Source: Myxococcota bacterium
GTDB taxonomy: Bacteria; Myxococcota_A; Polyangia; HGW-17
DNA: 39,957 bases
Reading direction: 5' to 3'
Assembly: GCA_018817795.1 (NCBI GenBank)
Contig: JAHITJ010000129.1
Location: 1 to 39,957 of the forward strand
Below the pieces are notes generated by a model that saw only the letters and a list, made by a program, of their open reading frames with translations, did no database searches and was not told the origin of the DNA. The position numbers and the translations under genes were made by a program. Below, in pieces: positions 39,688-39,957 of this stretch; within the stretch, counting starts at the first letter, position 1; the number at the start of each line of letters is the position of its first letter.

Positions 39688-39957
39688 GTTGATAGACTCT
39701 CTCCCGGAGTTTATGGGTTGATCCGTGGAGTTTATGAAACCACTTCGGTAGTTTATTTCTTAACCGTTGGAGTTAATGGGTTGGACTGCAAAGTTTATGA
39801 GCCGCTGAATCAGTTTATTTCTTAACCTTTGGGGTTTATAGGTTGGCCTGCGGAGTTTATAAACCGCTGAATCAGTTTATTTCTTAACCTTTGGGGTTTA
39901 TAGGTTGGCCTGCGGAGTTTATGAAACCGCTGTATCAGTTTATTTCTTAACCTTTGG
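39688..39957. repeat. Higher-order tandem repeat: ~21-bp GTTTAT subunits in 62-63-bp trimer units
   Basis: Units 39688-39750 (divergent), 39751-39812, 39813-39874, 39875-39937, partial 39938-39957; consensus GTTTATTTCTTAACCTTTGGG|GTTTATAGGTTGGCCTGCGGA|GTTTATAAACCGCTGAATCA; continues past window end. Confidence 0.95.

Noticed and set aside
39688-39957. CRISPR array
   Set aside because: Contiguous tandem units with no unique spacers and no cas genes in the window.

Overview
High-GC bacterial chromosome window. The lineage looks Myxococcota/Bradymonadota/deltaproteobacteria-like; this is inferred from many Cys-anchored lipoproteins with Asn-rich linkers, DUF4215/RCC1 proteins, a MYXO-CTERM-like tail and VIT/VWA proteins. 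Housekeeping loci recognised: arginine decarboxylase (speA), thioredoxin (trxA), endonuclease III (nth), glutamyl-tRNA synthetase (gltX), UDP-glucose dehydrogenase (ugd) and the tig-clpP-clpX operon. Envelope/lineage-specific loci: a SpoIVB/S55 peptidase between two beta-propeller genes, an ECF sigma factor overlapping a 1270+ aa zinc-finger/FecR/VIT/VWA/TPR anti-sigma-like fusion, a giant Cys-rich Sel1-like lipoprotein, a vWA lipoprotein with a C-terminal sorting tail, and a seven-motif RCC1 lipoprotein. The most unusual part is the right end (about 36.7-39.96 kb). It holds an AAA_14/DUF4143 ATPase with a PD-(D/E)XK-like C-terminus preceded by a 33-bp direct repeat, then a convergent lower-GC gene encoding an HNH nuclease fused to a HIT-family hydrolase. 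Next to that lies the 3' remnant of a cysteine desulfurase gene (not in the supplied ORF track), followed by a higher-order tandem array (about 21-bp GTTTAT subunits in 62-63-bp units) that runs off the window. I read this as a mobile/defence-like accessory island and the best candidate for something undescribed. All assignments are by eye from motifs; no searches were run.
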